From: Bacilli bacterium
GTDB lineage: Bacteria > Bacillota_I > Bacilli_A > RFN20 > CAG-826
DNA length: 12,594 bases
Direction: 5' to 3'
Assembly (NCBI GenBank): GCA_017618495.1
Contig: JAFZUD010000159.1
Location: 1 to 12,594 of the forward strand
In this document: positions 5,896 to 11,380 of the stretch, piece by piece
How positions within the stretch are numbered: position 1 is the first letter of the stretch
Layout of the letters: every line of letters starts with the position of its first letter
Made by a program: the position numbers and the translations under genes
Notes under the pieces: model-generated
Told to the model about the DNA's origin: nothing
Database searches by the model: none
Seen by the model: only the letters and a program-made list of their open reading frames with translations

Positions 5896-6683
5896 TATTT
5901 ATCTCCTTTTGGCTCTTTGGCTTCGTGAGCGCGTGGGGCACGCTTCTCGAAGTTACGTGGAGCTCTTTCGGTTCTCTCGGCCTTTGGGGCTGGGGCTGGA
6001 TGCATGGCTTTGATTTCCTCTTCGGTCTTGAGGCCGCGGAGGACCATGATCTTGTCATAGCTCTTAAGGGACTGGAGAGCGGCGTCAGTGGCACGGACCA
6101 CGTTGAGGGCGGTACGGGAACCATAGACTTTGGAAACGACGTTCTTGATGCCGGTGAGCTCAAGGACGGCGCGGACGGCGCCACCAGCGACGATACCTGT
6201 GCCAGCTGGAGCTGGTTTGAGGATGACTTTGGTGGAGGTCCAGCTGCCTTCGACTTCGTGAGCGATGGTGCCTTTGACAAGGTGGACGCTCTTGAGGTTC
6301 TTCTTAGCAGCGGTTAAGGATTTCTTGATGGCATCCGGGACTTCACCGGATTTTCTCATGGCAAATCCATAGTGGCCTTTGCCATCGCCGACGACGACGA
6401 GGGCATCGAAACGCATATGTTTGCCACCCATGACGACCTTGGTGACCTTGTTGATGTCGACGACACGGTCATTGAAGTCATCTTCTTCGCGACGGAATCC
6501 GCCACGGCCACCGCGTCTCTCGCCTGGACGGCCACGATGGTCGCCGAATTTACGGGAGCCTGGACGGTCGCCAGCGCGGGAACCGGTTGGTTCGCGTTCT
6601 GGGTTGCCAGTAGGATTACGCTTCGCCTCTGGAGCATTGTTAGCGGCTTCTTGAGCCACAACTTCTTTATTTTCTTCAGCCAT
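5895..6683 (-). CDS. rpsE: 30S ribosomal protein S5 (uS5) with extensions at both ends
   Basis: S5 lies on the back of the small subunit by the mRNA entry channel. With S3 and S4 it contributes to unwinding and decoding accuracy. The usual S5 has about 165 residues; this one has 262. The core is about residues 66-225: EEDDFNDRVVDINKVTKVVMGG, the double-stranded-RNA-binding-like domain with GDGKGHYGFAMRKSGEVPDA, then PAPAGTGIVAGGAVRAVLEL and SRTALNVVRAT. Residues 1-65 are disordered-looking: acidic first, then rich in Arg/Gly/Pro, with RGG-like GRPGERRGGRGGFRR at 50-64. Residues 226-262 form a Pro/Ala/Lys/Arg/Glu-rich tail. It begins 11 bases after rplR, whose stop is part of TAAGGAG. No L30-like sequence is fused to the tail. 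The core identification is firm; the role of the extensions is unknown. Confidence 0.98.
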   Translation of the reverse strand: MAEENKEVVAQEAANNAPEAKRNPTGNPEREPTGSRAGDRPGSRKFGDHRGRPGERRGGRGGFRREEDDFNDRVVDINKVTKVVMGGKHMRFDALVVVGDGKGHYGFAMRKSGEVPDAIKKSLTAAKKNLKSVHLVKGTIAHEVEGSWTSTKVILKPAPAGTGIVAGGAVRAVLELTGIKNVVSKVYGSRTALNVVRATDAALQSLKSYDKIMVLRGLKTEEEIKAMHPAPAPKAERTERAPRNFEKRAPRAHEAKEPKGDK

Positions 6684-6694
6684 AGTTTTTCTCC

Positions 6695-7051
6695 TTAGAA
6701 CACGAGGCCGGCTTTACGTGCGGCTTCGGCGAGGGCGGCAATACGCCCATGATATTGGTAACCACCACGGTCGAAGACGACCTTGGAGATGCCTTTATCT
6801 TTGGCTTTATTGGCGATAGCTTCACCAACTTTGGCAGCGGCTTCGCAGTTGGAGCCGTTAGCAAGCTTGAGTTGGACACTCGAAGTGCAAGCTAAGGTCA
6901 TACCTTTGGTATCGTCGATGAGCTGGGCTTCGATGTGTTTGTTGGAACGGAAGACCACAAGACGTGGGCATTCCGCGGTGCCGGAGATCTTCGCTCTGAC
7001 TCTGAGGTGACGACGGACTCTGACCGCCGAACGGGACTCTTTCTGAATCAT
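6695..7051 (-). CDS. rplR: 50S ribosomal protein L18 (uL18)
   Basis: L18 binds 5S rRNA in the central protuberance, together with L5. The 118-residue product begins with the basic segment SAVRVRRHLRVRAKISG. It continues with PRLVVFRSNKHIEAQLIDD, then GEAIANKAKDKGISKVVFDRGGYQYHGRIAALAEAARKAGLVF, the family's C-terminal signature. The length is normal (about 120). The ATG is 14 bases after rplF, and the rplF stop is the first part of the Shine-Dalgarno TAAGGAGG. Co-transcription with rplE, encoding the other 5S-binding protein, is the usual arrangement. Nothing unusual was seen. Confidence 0.99.
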   Translation of the reverse strand: MIQKESRSAVRVRRHLRVRAKISGTAECPRLVVFRSNKHIEAQLIDDTKGMTLACTSSVQLKLANGSNCEAAAKVGEAIANKAKDKGISKVVFDRGGYQYHGRIAALAEAARKAGLVF

Positions 7052-7065
7052 ATGTTCTCTCCTCC

Positions 7066-7626
7066 TTATTTCTTAGCACCGGTGGCAGCGGCACGCTTAC
7101 CGATTTTCTTGATGAGGTGCTGGCCTTTGTAGTGGACGCCTTTCTGACCGTAGACGTCTGGACGGTGTGAATCATAGATGAGGGCAGCGGTCTGTCCAAC
7201 ATCGTGCTTGTCGCAGCCTTCGACGACGACGTGGGTGTCATCTGGGCAGGTGATCTTGGTGAACTTTCCGACTGGCTCGACACGGATTTCGTGAGAGTAG
7301 CCGAGGAACATGCTGACAGCGCCGTTCTTGATGGAGGCGCGGTAACCGGTTCCGTTGATTTCGAGTTCTTTCTTCCAGCCTTCGCTCACGCCCTTGGCGG
7401 CATTGTGAAGGTTGGCCGCGAAGGTACCGTGGTTTTTATGGGCTTGTCTGCTCTCGGTATCTTCGAGAACGCAGTGCAAGGCTCCGTCTTCCTCATGGAC
7501 GCTGACGCCAGCTAAGAGCTTGACGCTTACTTCGCCCTTTGGACCTTTAACGGAGACAGCGCCATCTTTGATTTCGTAGGTGACGCCCTCAGGAAGAGAG
7601 ATGGGTTTTAATCCAATACGTGACAT
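7066..7626 (-). CDS. rplF: 50S ribosomal protein L6 (uL6)
   Basis: L6 lies at the base of the L7/L12 stalk beside the sarcin-ricin loop, where elongation factors dock. The 186-residue product (usual about 178) starts SRIGLKPISLPEGV. It holds two tandem L6 folds, about 8-82 and 90-165, with GVSEGWKKELEINGTGYRA bridging them and LGYSHEIRVEP in the second. The C-terminal signature is divergent. Where homologues usually read RPPEPYKGKGIRY, this protein reads RPDVYGQKGVHYKGQ at 155-169. It then ends in a Lys/Ala-rich tail. The rest aligns well, so this looks like drift and not a frameshift. It begins 23 bases after rpsH, with Shine-Dalgarno GAGGAGA at somewhat long spacing (about 11). Confidence 0.98.
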   Translation of the reverse strand: MSRIGLKPISLPEGVTYEIKDGAVSVKGPKGEVSVKLLAGVSVHEEDGALHCVLEDTESRQAHKNHGTFAANLHNAAKGVSEGWKKELEINGTGYRASIKNGAVSMFLGYSHEIRVEPVGKFTKITCPDDTHVVVEGCDKHDVGQTAALIYDSHRPDVYGQKGVHYKGQHLIKKIGKRAAATGAKK

Positions 7627-7649
7627 AAATGTACTTTCTTCTCCTCTAA

Positions 7650-8045
7650 TTACCAGACGTAGCAGAGAATTTCGCCGCCGACGTGCTCTTTGCGAGCTTC
7701 AGCGTCGGTGAGGATTCCTTTGCTGGTGTTGATGATGGCGATGCCAAGACCTTTGAGGACCTTTGGAAGCTTTTCGCATTCCACGGTCACGCGAAGACCT
7801 GGCTTACTAATTCTCTTGAGATTAGTGATAACGCGTTCGCCGCTCGCGCCATACTTAAGGGTTAATGTGAGAGTTTTGCTCGCGCCTTCACCCTCGGCGA
7901 CGAAGGAACTGATGTAACCTTCGGCAAGAAGGATGCGGGCGATTTCTCCCTTGACCTTGGAATAAGGCATGGAGACGGACTCGTAACGAAGCGCATTGGC
8001 GTTTCTGATGCGAGTGAGCATATCGGCAATTGGATCTGCAATCAT
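7650..8045 (-). CDS. rpsH: 30S ribosomal protein S8 (uS8)
   Basis: S8 is a primary 16S rRNA-binding protein of the central domain. In E. coli it also represses the spc operon by binding mRNA at the start of rplE. The 131-residue product begins IADPIADMLTRIRNAN and has MPYSKVKGEIARILLAEGYI. The middle reads NLKRISKPGLRVTVECEKLPKVLKGLGIAIINTSKG, with the C-terminal signature TDAEARKEHVGGEILCYVW. The length matches the family (about 132). It begins 19 bases after rpsN, which ends in two in-frame stops (TAATAA), with Shine-Dalgarno AAAGGAG. I could not identify an S8-binding mimic near rplE by eye, so autoregulation in this organism is untested. Confidence 0.99.
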   Translation of the reverse strand: MIADPIADMLTRIRNANALRYESVSMPYSKVKGEIARILLAEGYISSFVAEGEGASKTLTLTLKYGASGERVITNLKRISKPGLRVTVECEKLPKVLKGLGIAIINTSKGILTDAEARKEHVGGEILCYVW

Positions 8046-8064
8046 TGTTTATCTCCTTTCCTTA

Positions 8065-8250
8065 TTACCATGAAGCCTTCTTCATGCCTGGGATTTCGCC
8101 TTTGTAGGCCATTTCCCTGAGGCAGATACGGCAAAGTCCGAATTTACGGAGGACACCATGTGGGCGGCCGCAGCGCTGGCAACGGGTGTAGTTGCGGGTG
8201 CTGAACTTCTGTGGGCGGCTCGCTCTGACGATTAAACTAGTTTTGGCCAT
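8065..8250 (-). CDS. rpsN: 30S ribosomal protein S14, zinc-binding type (uS14)
   Basis: S14 folds into the small-subunit head late in assembly. The 61-residue product is the short zinc-containing form. Its ligands are C24-x2-C27 (RCQRCGRPHG) and C40-x2-C43 (LCRICLREMA), and it ends GEIPGMKKASW. This form is usual in Gram-positives and many other bacteria; zinc-free paralogues are about 90-100 residues. It begins 11 bases after rplE, with the rplE stop built into TAAGGAGA, and ends with tandem TAATAA stops. The position between rplE and rpsH is standard. Nothing is missing from the zinc site. Confidence 0.99.
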   Translation of the reverse strand: MAKTSLIVRASRPQKFSTRNYTRCQRCGRPHGVLRKFGLCRICLREMAYKGEIPGMKKASW

Positions 8251-8261
8251 ATTCGTTCTCC

Positions 8262-8960
8262 TTAACGTTTGAATGGCATGCCGAGGAGTTCAAGAAGCTT
8301 GAAGGCTTCGGCATCGCTTTGAGCGGTTGTGACAATGACGATGTCCATACCACGGATCTTAGCGATCTTATCGTAGTCGATCTCAGGGAAGATGAGCTGC
8401 TCACGAACGCCCAAGGTGTAGTTACCATGACCGTCGAAAGCGTTTTTGGAGACGCCACGGAAGTCACGGACACGTGGGAGGGCGATGGAGACGAGCTTAT
8501 CGTAGAACTCGTACATTCTCTGGCCGCGAAGGGTAACTTTGGTGCCAATGGCCTGTCCTTCACGGAGCTTGAAGTTCGCGATGGACTTTCTGGCTTTGGT
8601 GATGACTGGCTTCTGGCCAGCGATAGCGGTCAATTCAGCGACGCTGTCTTCGAGGGCCTTACCATTAGAGGTGGCATCGCCAACACCGATGTTGATGACG
8701 ATCTTCTCGAAGCGTGGGGCTTGCATGATGGAGGTGTATCCGAACTCTTTGATGAGGGCTGGGACGACCTCGTTCTTATATTTGGCAAGAACGCGGCTGA
8801 GCTCCTTGGCTGGAGCGGCTGGTTTCTTGCTGGCTTTTGGGGCCTCGGCCTTTGGGGCTTCTGCTTTTGGAGCTTCGGCCTTTGGGGCAGCTTTAGGAGC
8901 GGAGGCTTTCTTAGCGGTAGTAGTTTTCTTAGCGGTAGCTTTCTTTTCTTCTTCTGCCAT
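8262..8960 (-). CDS. rplE: 50S ribosomal protein L5 (uL5) with Lys/Ala/Pro-rich N-terminal extension
   Basis: L5 binds 5S rRNA in the central protuberance and touches the P-site tRNA and S13. The family is about 179 residues; this one is 232. The conserved part begins at about residue 54 (LSRVLAKYKNEVVPALIKEF). It includes KIVINIGVGDA, SIANFKLREGQAIGTKVTLRG, LPRVRDFRGVSKNAFDGHGNYTLG and EQLIFPEIDYDKIAKIRGMD. Residues 1-53 are a low-complexity Lys/Ala/Glu/Pro/Thr segment with three exact KAEAP repeats at 27-41. No alternative start fits better. The ATG at 8958-8960 has a strong Shine-Dalgarno (GGAGG), and no initiator with such a site exists at the core boundary, so the extension is probably translated. 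It begins 17 bases after rplX. It resembles the extension of L22 in this cluster. Confidence 0.97.
   Translation of the reverse strand: MAEEEKKATAKKTTTAKKASAPKAAPKAEAPKAEAPKAEAPKASKKPAAPAKELSRVLAKYKNEVVPALIKEFGYTSIMQAPRFEKIVINIGVGDATSNGKALEDSVAELTAIAGQKPVITKARKSIANFKLREGQAIGTKVTLRGQRMYEFYDKLVSIALPRVRDFRGVSKNAFDGHGNYTLGVREQLIFPEIDYDKIAKIRGMDIVIVTTAQSDAEAFKLLELLGMPFKR
8838..8882 (-). repeat. Three 15-bp tandem repeats within rplE
   Basis: Three consecutive 15-bp units each encode Lys-Ala-Glu-Ala-Pro (rplE residues 27-41). They differ mainly at synonymous positions (for example GCC/GCT and CCA/CCC variants), and a further partial unit (Lys-Ala) follows. Synonymous differences between units suggest the repeat is not very recent and that the amino-acid pattern has been kept. 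Repeats of this kind change copy number by slippage. Confidence 0.85.
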
Positions 8961-8977
8961 TGTTTTGTCCTCCTTCC

Positions 8978-9286
8978 TTACTTATCGAGGTTGGCTCCGC
9001 TCTTGGCGGTGCGAACCTTCTTGCCATTTTCCATTGTCATATGGACACGGGTGGCTTTCTTTGTCTTTGGGTCAATGAGAGCGACCTTGGAGGCATCGAG
9101 CGGGACATAGATGTCGAGGATGGAGCCTTCTTGGACGTTCTGGGTTGGCTTCTTGTGTTTCTTGTGGACGTTCACGCCTTCGACGACGACTTTGTTAAGC
9201 TTTGGGTAAACCTTTTGAACGGTGCCCTGCTTGCCTTTGTCATCACCGGAGAGAACGATGACTTTATCACCTTTTTTGATGTTCAT
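8978..9286 (-). CDS. rplX: 50S ribosomal protein L24 (uL24)
   Basis: L24 is one of two proteins that start 50S assembly, and it lies near the exit of the nascent-chain tunnel. The 102-residue product has the KOW motif at its start: KKGDKVIVLSGDDKGKQGTV (residues 4-23). It continues with VVVEGVNVHKKHKKPTQ and EGSILDIYVPLDASKVALIDP. The length matches homologues (about 103). It begins 11 bases after rplN, with the rplN stop inside TAAGGAGA. One difference from many homologues is the end: the usual CxxC motif after the DPKT segment is replaced here by non-cysteine residues, which is common in Gram-positives. Confidence 0.99.
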   Translation of the reverse strand: MNIKKGDKVIVLSGDDKGKQGTVQKVYPKLNKVVVEGVNVHKKHKKPTQNVQEGSILDIYVPLDASKVALIDPKTKKATRVHMTMENGKKVRTAKSGANLDK

Positions 9287-9297
9287 ATCTCTTCTCC

Positions 9298-9666
9298 TTA
9301 CAAGACTTCGCTAGCAAGGGAGATGATTTTCATGAATCCCTTTTCACGAAGCTCACGGGCGACCGGTCCGAAGACACGGGTGCCGAGTGGGTTATGATCA
9401 TCATCGACGATGACCACGGCATTATCATCGAAGCCAATGGAGGAGCCATCTTTGCGGATGACCTGTCTCTTGGTGCGGACGATGACGCCTTTGACGACTT
9501 GACCCTTCTTGACCTTTCCATTTGGGGCAGCGTCCTTGACGGCGCAGAGGACGATGTCGCCGATGGAGGAGACCTTCATACGGGCTCCGCCGAGCTGACG
9601 GAAGATGCGGACGATGCGGGCACCGCTGTTATCGGCGACCACGAGATTCGATTCATTCTGGACCAT
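9298..9666 (-). CDS. rplN: 50S ribosomal protein L14 (uL14)
   Basis: L14 lies at the subunit interface of the 50S, binds 23S rRNA, and forms a bridge to 16S rRNA. It is also the docking site of the silencing factor RsfS. The product is exactly 122 residues, the standard length. It begins MVQNESNLVVADNSGARIV, continues with GDIVLCAVKDAAPNGKVKKGQVVKGVIVRTK and IGFDDNAVVIVDD, and ends GTRVFGPVARELREKGFMKIISLASEVL. It begins 14 bases after rpsQ, with the rpsQ stop forming the start of TAAGGAGG. It opens the spc part of the cluster. No promoter was recognised upstream of it, so it probably shares the S10 transcript. Confidence 0.99.
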   Translation of the reverse strand: MVQNESNLVVADNSGARIVRIFRQLGGARMKVSSIGDIVLCAVKDAAPNGKVKKGQVVKGVIVRTKRQVIRKDGSSIGFDDNAVVIVDDDHNPLGTRVFGPVARELREKGFMKIISLASEVL

Positions 9667-9680
9667 TATCCGTTTCCTCC

Positions 9681-10034
9681 TTATTCAGCCTTCGCTTCTT
9701 CGGCTGGGGCAGCGACGATCTCATCGGAACCTTCCTTCTTCTCGAGGGCGGCTTCGATGGCTTCGACTGACTCACCGGCTAAAGCGGCTTTATCAATGGA
9801 GACAAGTCTCCATCTCTTAAGACGGGAGAGTGGGCGGCAAGCCATGATGGTGACTTCGTCACCGAGCTTGGCCTCTTCCTTCTCGTCGTGAGCGTAATAC
9901 TTCTTGGAGTATCCGACTCTCTTCTGGTAAAGGGGATCATTACGCTTGGTGCTGACGGTGACGATGATGGTTTTGGCCATCTTGGTTCCGGTCACAACCC
10001 CTTGAAGAGAAGTTCTTCTATTTCTTTCTTCCAT
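9681..10034 (-). CDS. rpsQ: 30S ribosomal protein S17 (uS17) with acidic C-terminal tail
   Basis: S17 is a primary-binding protein of the 16S 5' domain with an OB-fold. The usual length is about 85; this one has 117. The core is residues 1-85: RTSLQGVVTGTKMAKTIIV, YQKRVGYSKKYYAHDE, KLGDEVTIMACRPLSRLKRWRLV. Residues 86-117 form an acidic Ala/Glu-rich tail beginning AGESVEAIEAALEKKEG and ending PAEEAKAE. It contrasts with the basic extensions of L22 and L5 in the same cluster. There is no frameshift sign, since the tail stays in frame to a TAA that is itself part of the rplN Shine-Dalgarno. The start is 17 bases after rpmC, with AAAGGAGA eight bases before the ATG. Confidence 0.98.
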   Translation of the reverse strand: MEERNRRTSLQGVVTGTKMAKTIIVTVSTKRNDPLYQKRVGYSKKYYAHDEKEEAKLGDEVTIMACRPLSRLKRWRLVSIDKAALAGESVEAIEAALEKKEGSDEIVAAPAEEAKAE

Positions 10035-10051
10035 GGTACTGGTCTCCTTTC

Positions 10052-10258
10052 TTATTTGCCTTCATGAAGGTGGAGGGCTCTCTCACGCTTCACGGTTTCG
10101 GCTTTGGCGATATCCTTGCGGACATAGTGGATCTCGTCTGGGTGTTCGATCTGTCCCACCGCTCTTTGGCGGGAGAGCTCGAAGAGTTTCTGACGGAGGC
10201 TGGCAAGCTTCTCGTCTAACTCTTTTGGAGATAACTCGCGGAATTCTTTGATATCCAT
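10052..10258 (-). CDS. rpmC: 50S ribosomal protein L29 (uL29)
   Basis: L29 is a small two-helix protein at the nascent-chain exit site, next to L23. It contributes to docking of trigger factor and signal recognition particle. The 68-residue product reads MDIKEFRELSPKELDEKLAS, then LRQKLFELSRQRAVGQIEHP, and closes with VRKDIAKAETVKRERA. All three segments are typical of the family. The length is normal (60-70). It begins two bases after the rplP stop, with its Shine-Dalgarno AAAGGAGA in the last rplP codons, so translation is probably coupled. Confidence 0.99.
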   Translation of the reverse strand: MDIKEFRELSPKELDEKLASLRQKLFELSRQRAVGQIEHPDEIHYVRKDIAKAETVKRERALHLHEGK

Positions 10259-10260
10259 GT

Positions 10261-10671
10261 TTATTCTCCTTTCTTAACGATCTTGCAGTTGATCGGAAGT
10301 TTGAAGGAAGCCTGACGAAGGGCCTTCATGGCGACTTCTTCAGAGACACCGCCAATCTCGAACATGACTCTGTTCTTCTTGACGACGGCGACCCATCCTT
10401 CTGGTGAACCTTTACCGGAACCCATACGGACTTCGGCTGGCTTCTTGGTGAAGGCGAGGTGTGGGAAGATTCTGATCCAGACCTTGCCAGAACGGTCGGT
10501 GTAACGTGATAAGACGATACGGGCGGCTTCGATTTGGTGGTCGGTGATGTAGGTTCCTTCCAACGCGGCTAAGCCATATTCACCGAAGGCGACCGTGTTG
10601 CCTTTGGTGGCGACACCCTCATAGCTGAGGCCATGTGGGCGGCGGTATTTAGTTCTACTTGGCTGGAGCAT
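10261..10671 (-). CDS. rplP: 50S ribosomal protein L16 (uL16)
   Basis: L16 organises the A-site region and 5S rRNA contacts late in 50S assembly. The 136-residue product starts MLQPSRTKYRRPHG and has AFGEYGLAALEGTYITDHQIEAARI. The middle reads GKVWIRIFPHLAFTKKPAEVRMGSGKGSPEGWVAVVK, and it ends FKLPINCKIVKKG. I chose the ATG at 10669-10671. It gives the family's exact N-terminus and has Shine-Dalgarno AAGGAGG (10680-10686) eight bases upstream. A longer in-frame start at 10728 would add 19 residues encoded by the rpsC tail. The chosen start overlaps the end of rpsC by 17 bases in another frame, longer than other overlaps here. Confidence 0.98.
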   Translation of the reverse strand: MLQPSRTKYRRPHGLSYEGVATKGNTVAFGEYGLAALEGTYITDHQIEAARIVLSRYTDRSGKVWIRIFPHLAFTKKPAEVRMGSGKGSPEGWVAVVKKNRVMFEIGGVSEEVAMKALRQASFKLPINCKIVKKGE

Positions 10672-11368
10672 TTCTGTTTCCTCCTTCTGCTTTTGGAGCT
10701 TTCTTCTCTTCAGCGGCGGCGATTCCAACCTTGTTGGTGCCTCTGCAGCACCAGACCTTCACGCCGATTCTGCCATAGGCGGTAGCGGCGCTGACGGCGG
10801 CGAAGTCGATATCCGCACGAAGGGTCTCAAGTGGGACAACGCCCTCTTTGTAACCTTCGCGGCGAGCAATTTCAGCTCCACCAAGACGTCCTTGGCACTG
10901 GGTTCTGCAACCGGAAGCGCCAGCTTTTCTCATACGCTGGATGGCTTTCTTCTGGGTGCTACGGAAGGACTGACGGTTCTCGAGCTCAGAAGCGATCCAT
11001 TTGCCGATGAGGGTGGCATCGACGTCTGGGTTTTTGACCTCAACGACTTCAAGATGTGGGTTGCCACTCTTGACGATCTTCTTAAGACCATCGTTGAGAA
11101 GTTTGGTGTTGGCACCATCCTGGCCCATGACGACGCCTGGACGGGCGACGTAGAGGGAGACGGTGACTTTGTATTCGGAATCGGTTTTGACACGCGCGAT
11201 GTCGATATGGCTGAGAAGGGCTTCCTTGAGTTTTGGCTCTAAGAAGTTTCTGATGGCGATATCTTCACCAAGGAATGTTGCGTAGTCTTTTTTGGAAGCG
11301 TACCAATTGGCTTCCCAGCCGCGGTTGATACCAATTCTAAGACCGACGGCGTTAACTTTCTGACCCAT
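10655..11368 (-). CDS. rpsC: 30S ribosomal protein S3 (uS3)
   Basis: S3 lines the mRNA entry channel in the small-subunit head and, with S4 and S5, carries ribosomal helicase activity. The 237-residue product begins MGQKVNAVGLRIGINRGW. A KH domain covers about 40-110, and the C-terminal domain includes GRLGGAEIARREGYKEG, VPLETLRADIDFA and YGRIGVKVW. Residues 217-237 are a Lys/Ala/Asn/Gly-rich tail. Three points are odd. The KH loop is MGQDG where most S3 proteins have G-K/R-x-G. The E. coli helicase residues R131, R132 and K135 align with R, S and K. Cysteines occur at 154, 158, 207 and 208. The ATG has TAAGGAGG upstream, shared with the rplV stop. The end overlaps rplP. Confidence 0.98.
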   Translation of the reverse strand: MGQKVNAVGLRIGINRGWEANWYASKKDYATFLGEDIAIRNFLEPKLKEALLSHIDIARVKTDSEYKVTVSLYVARPGVVMGQDGANTKLLNDGLKKIVKSGNPHLEVVEVKNPDVDATLIGKWIASELENRQSFRSTQKKAIQRMRKAGASGCRTQCQGRLGGAEIARREGYKEGVVPLETLRADIDFAAVSAATAYGRIGVKVWCCRGTNKVGIAAAEEKKAPKAEGGNRNAPAK

Positions 11369-11380
11369 TGATATTCCTCC

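Noticed and set aside
8802..8960. The L5 and L22 extensions as sequencing or frameshift artefacts.
   Set aside because: Both stay in one frame with the conserved core, start with a good Shine-Dalgarno, and have no alternative start at the core boundary.
8319..9110. A 263-codon plus-strand frame opposite rplE and rplX.
   Set aside because: It is antisense to two certain genes, with a low-complexity Gly/Phe/Leu/Ser stretch that mirrors the Lys/Ala/Pro repeats of rplE. No family is recognised.
10672..10728. A longer rplP start giving 155 residues.
   Set aside because: The added 19 residues are encoded by the rpsC tail, and the Shine-Dalgarno at 10680-10686 is inside them. The ATG at 10669-10671 gives the standard L16 N-terminus.
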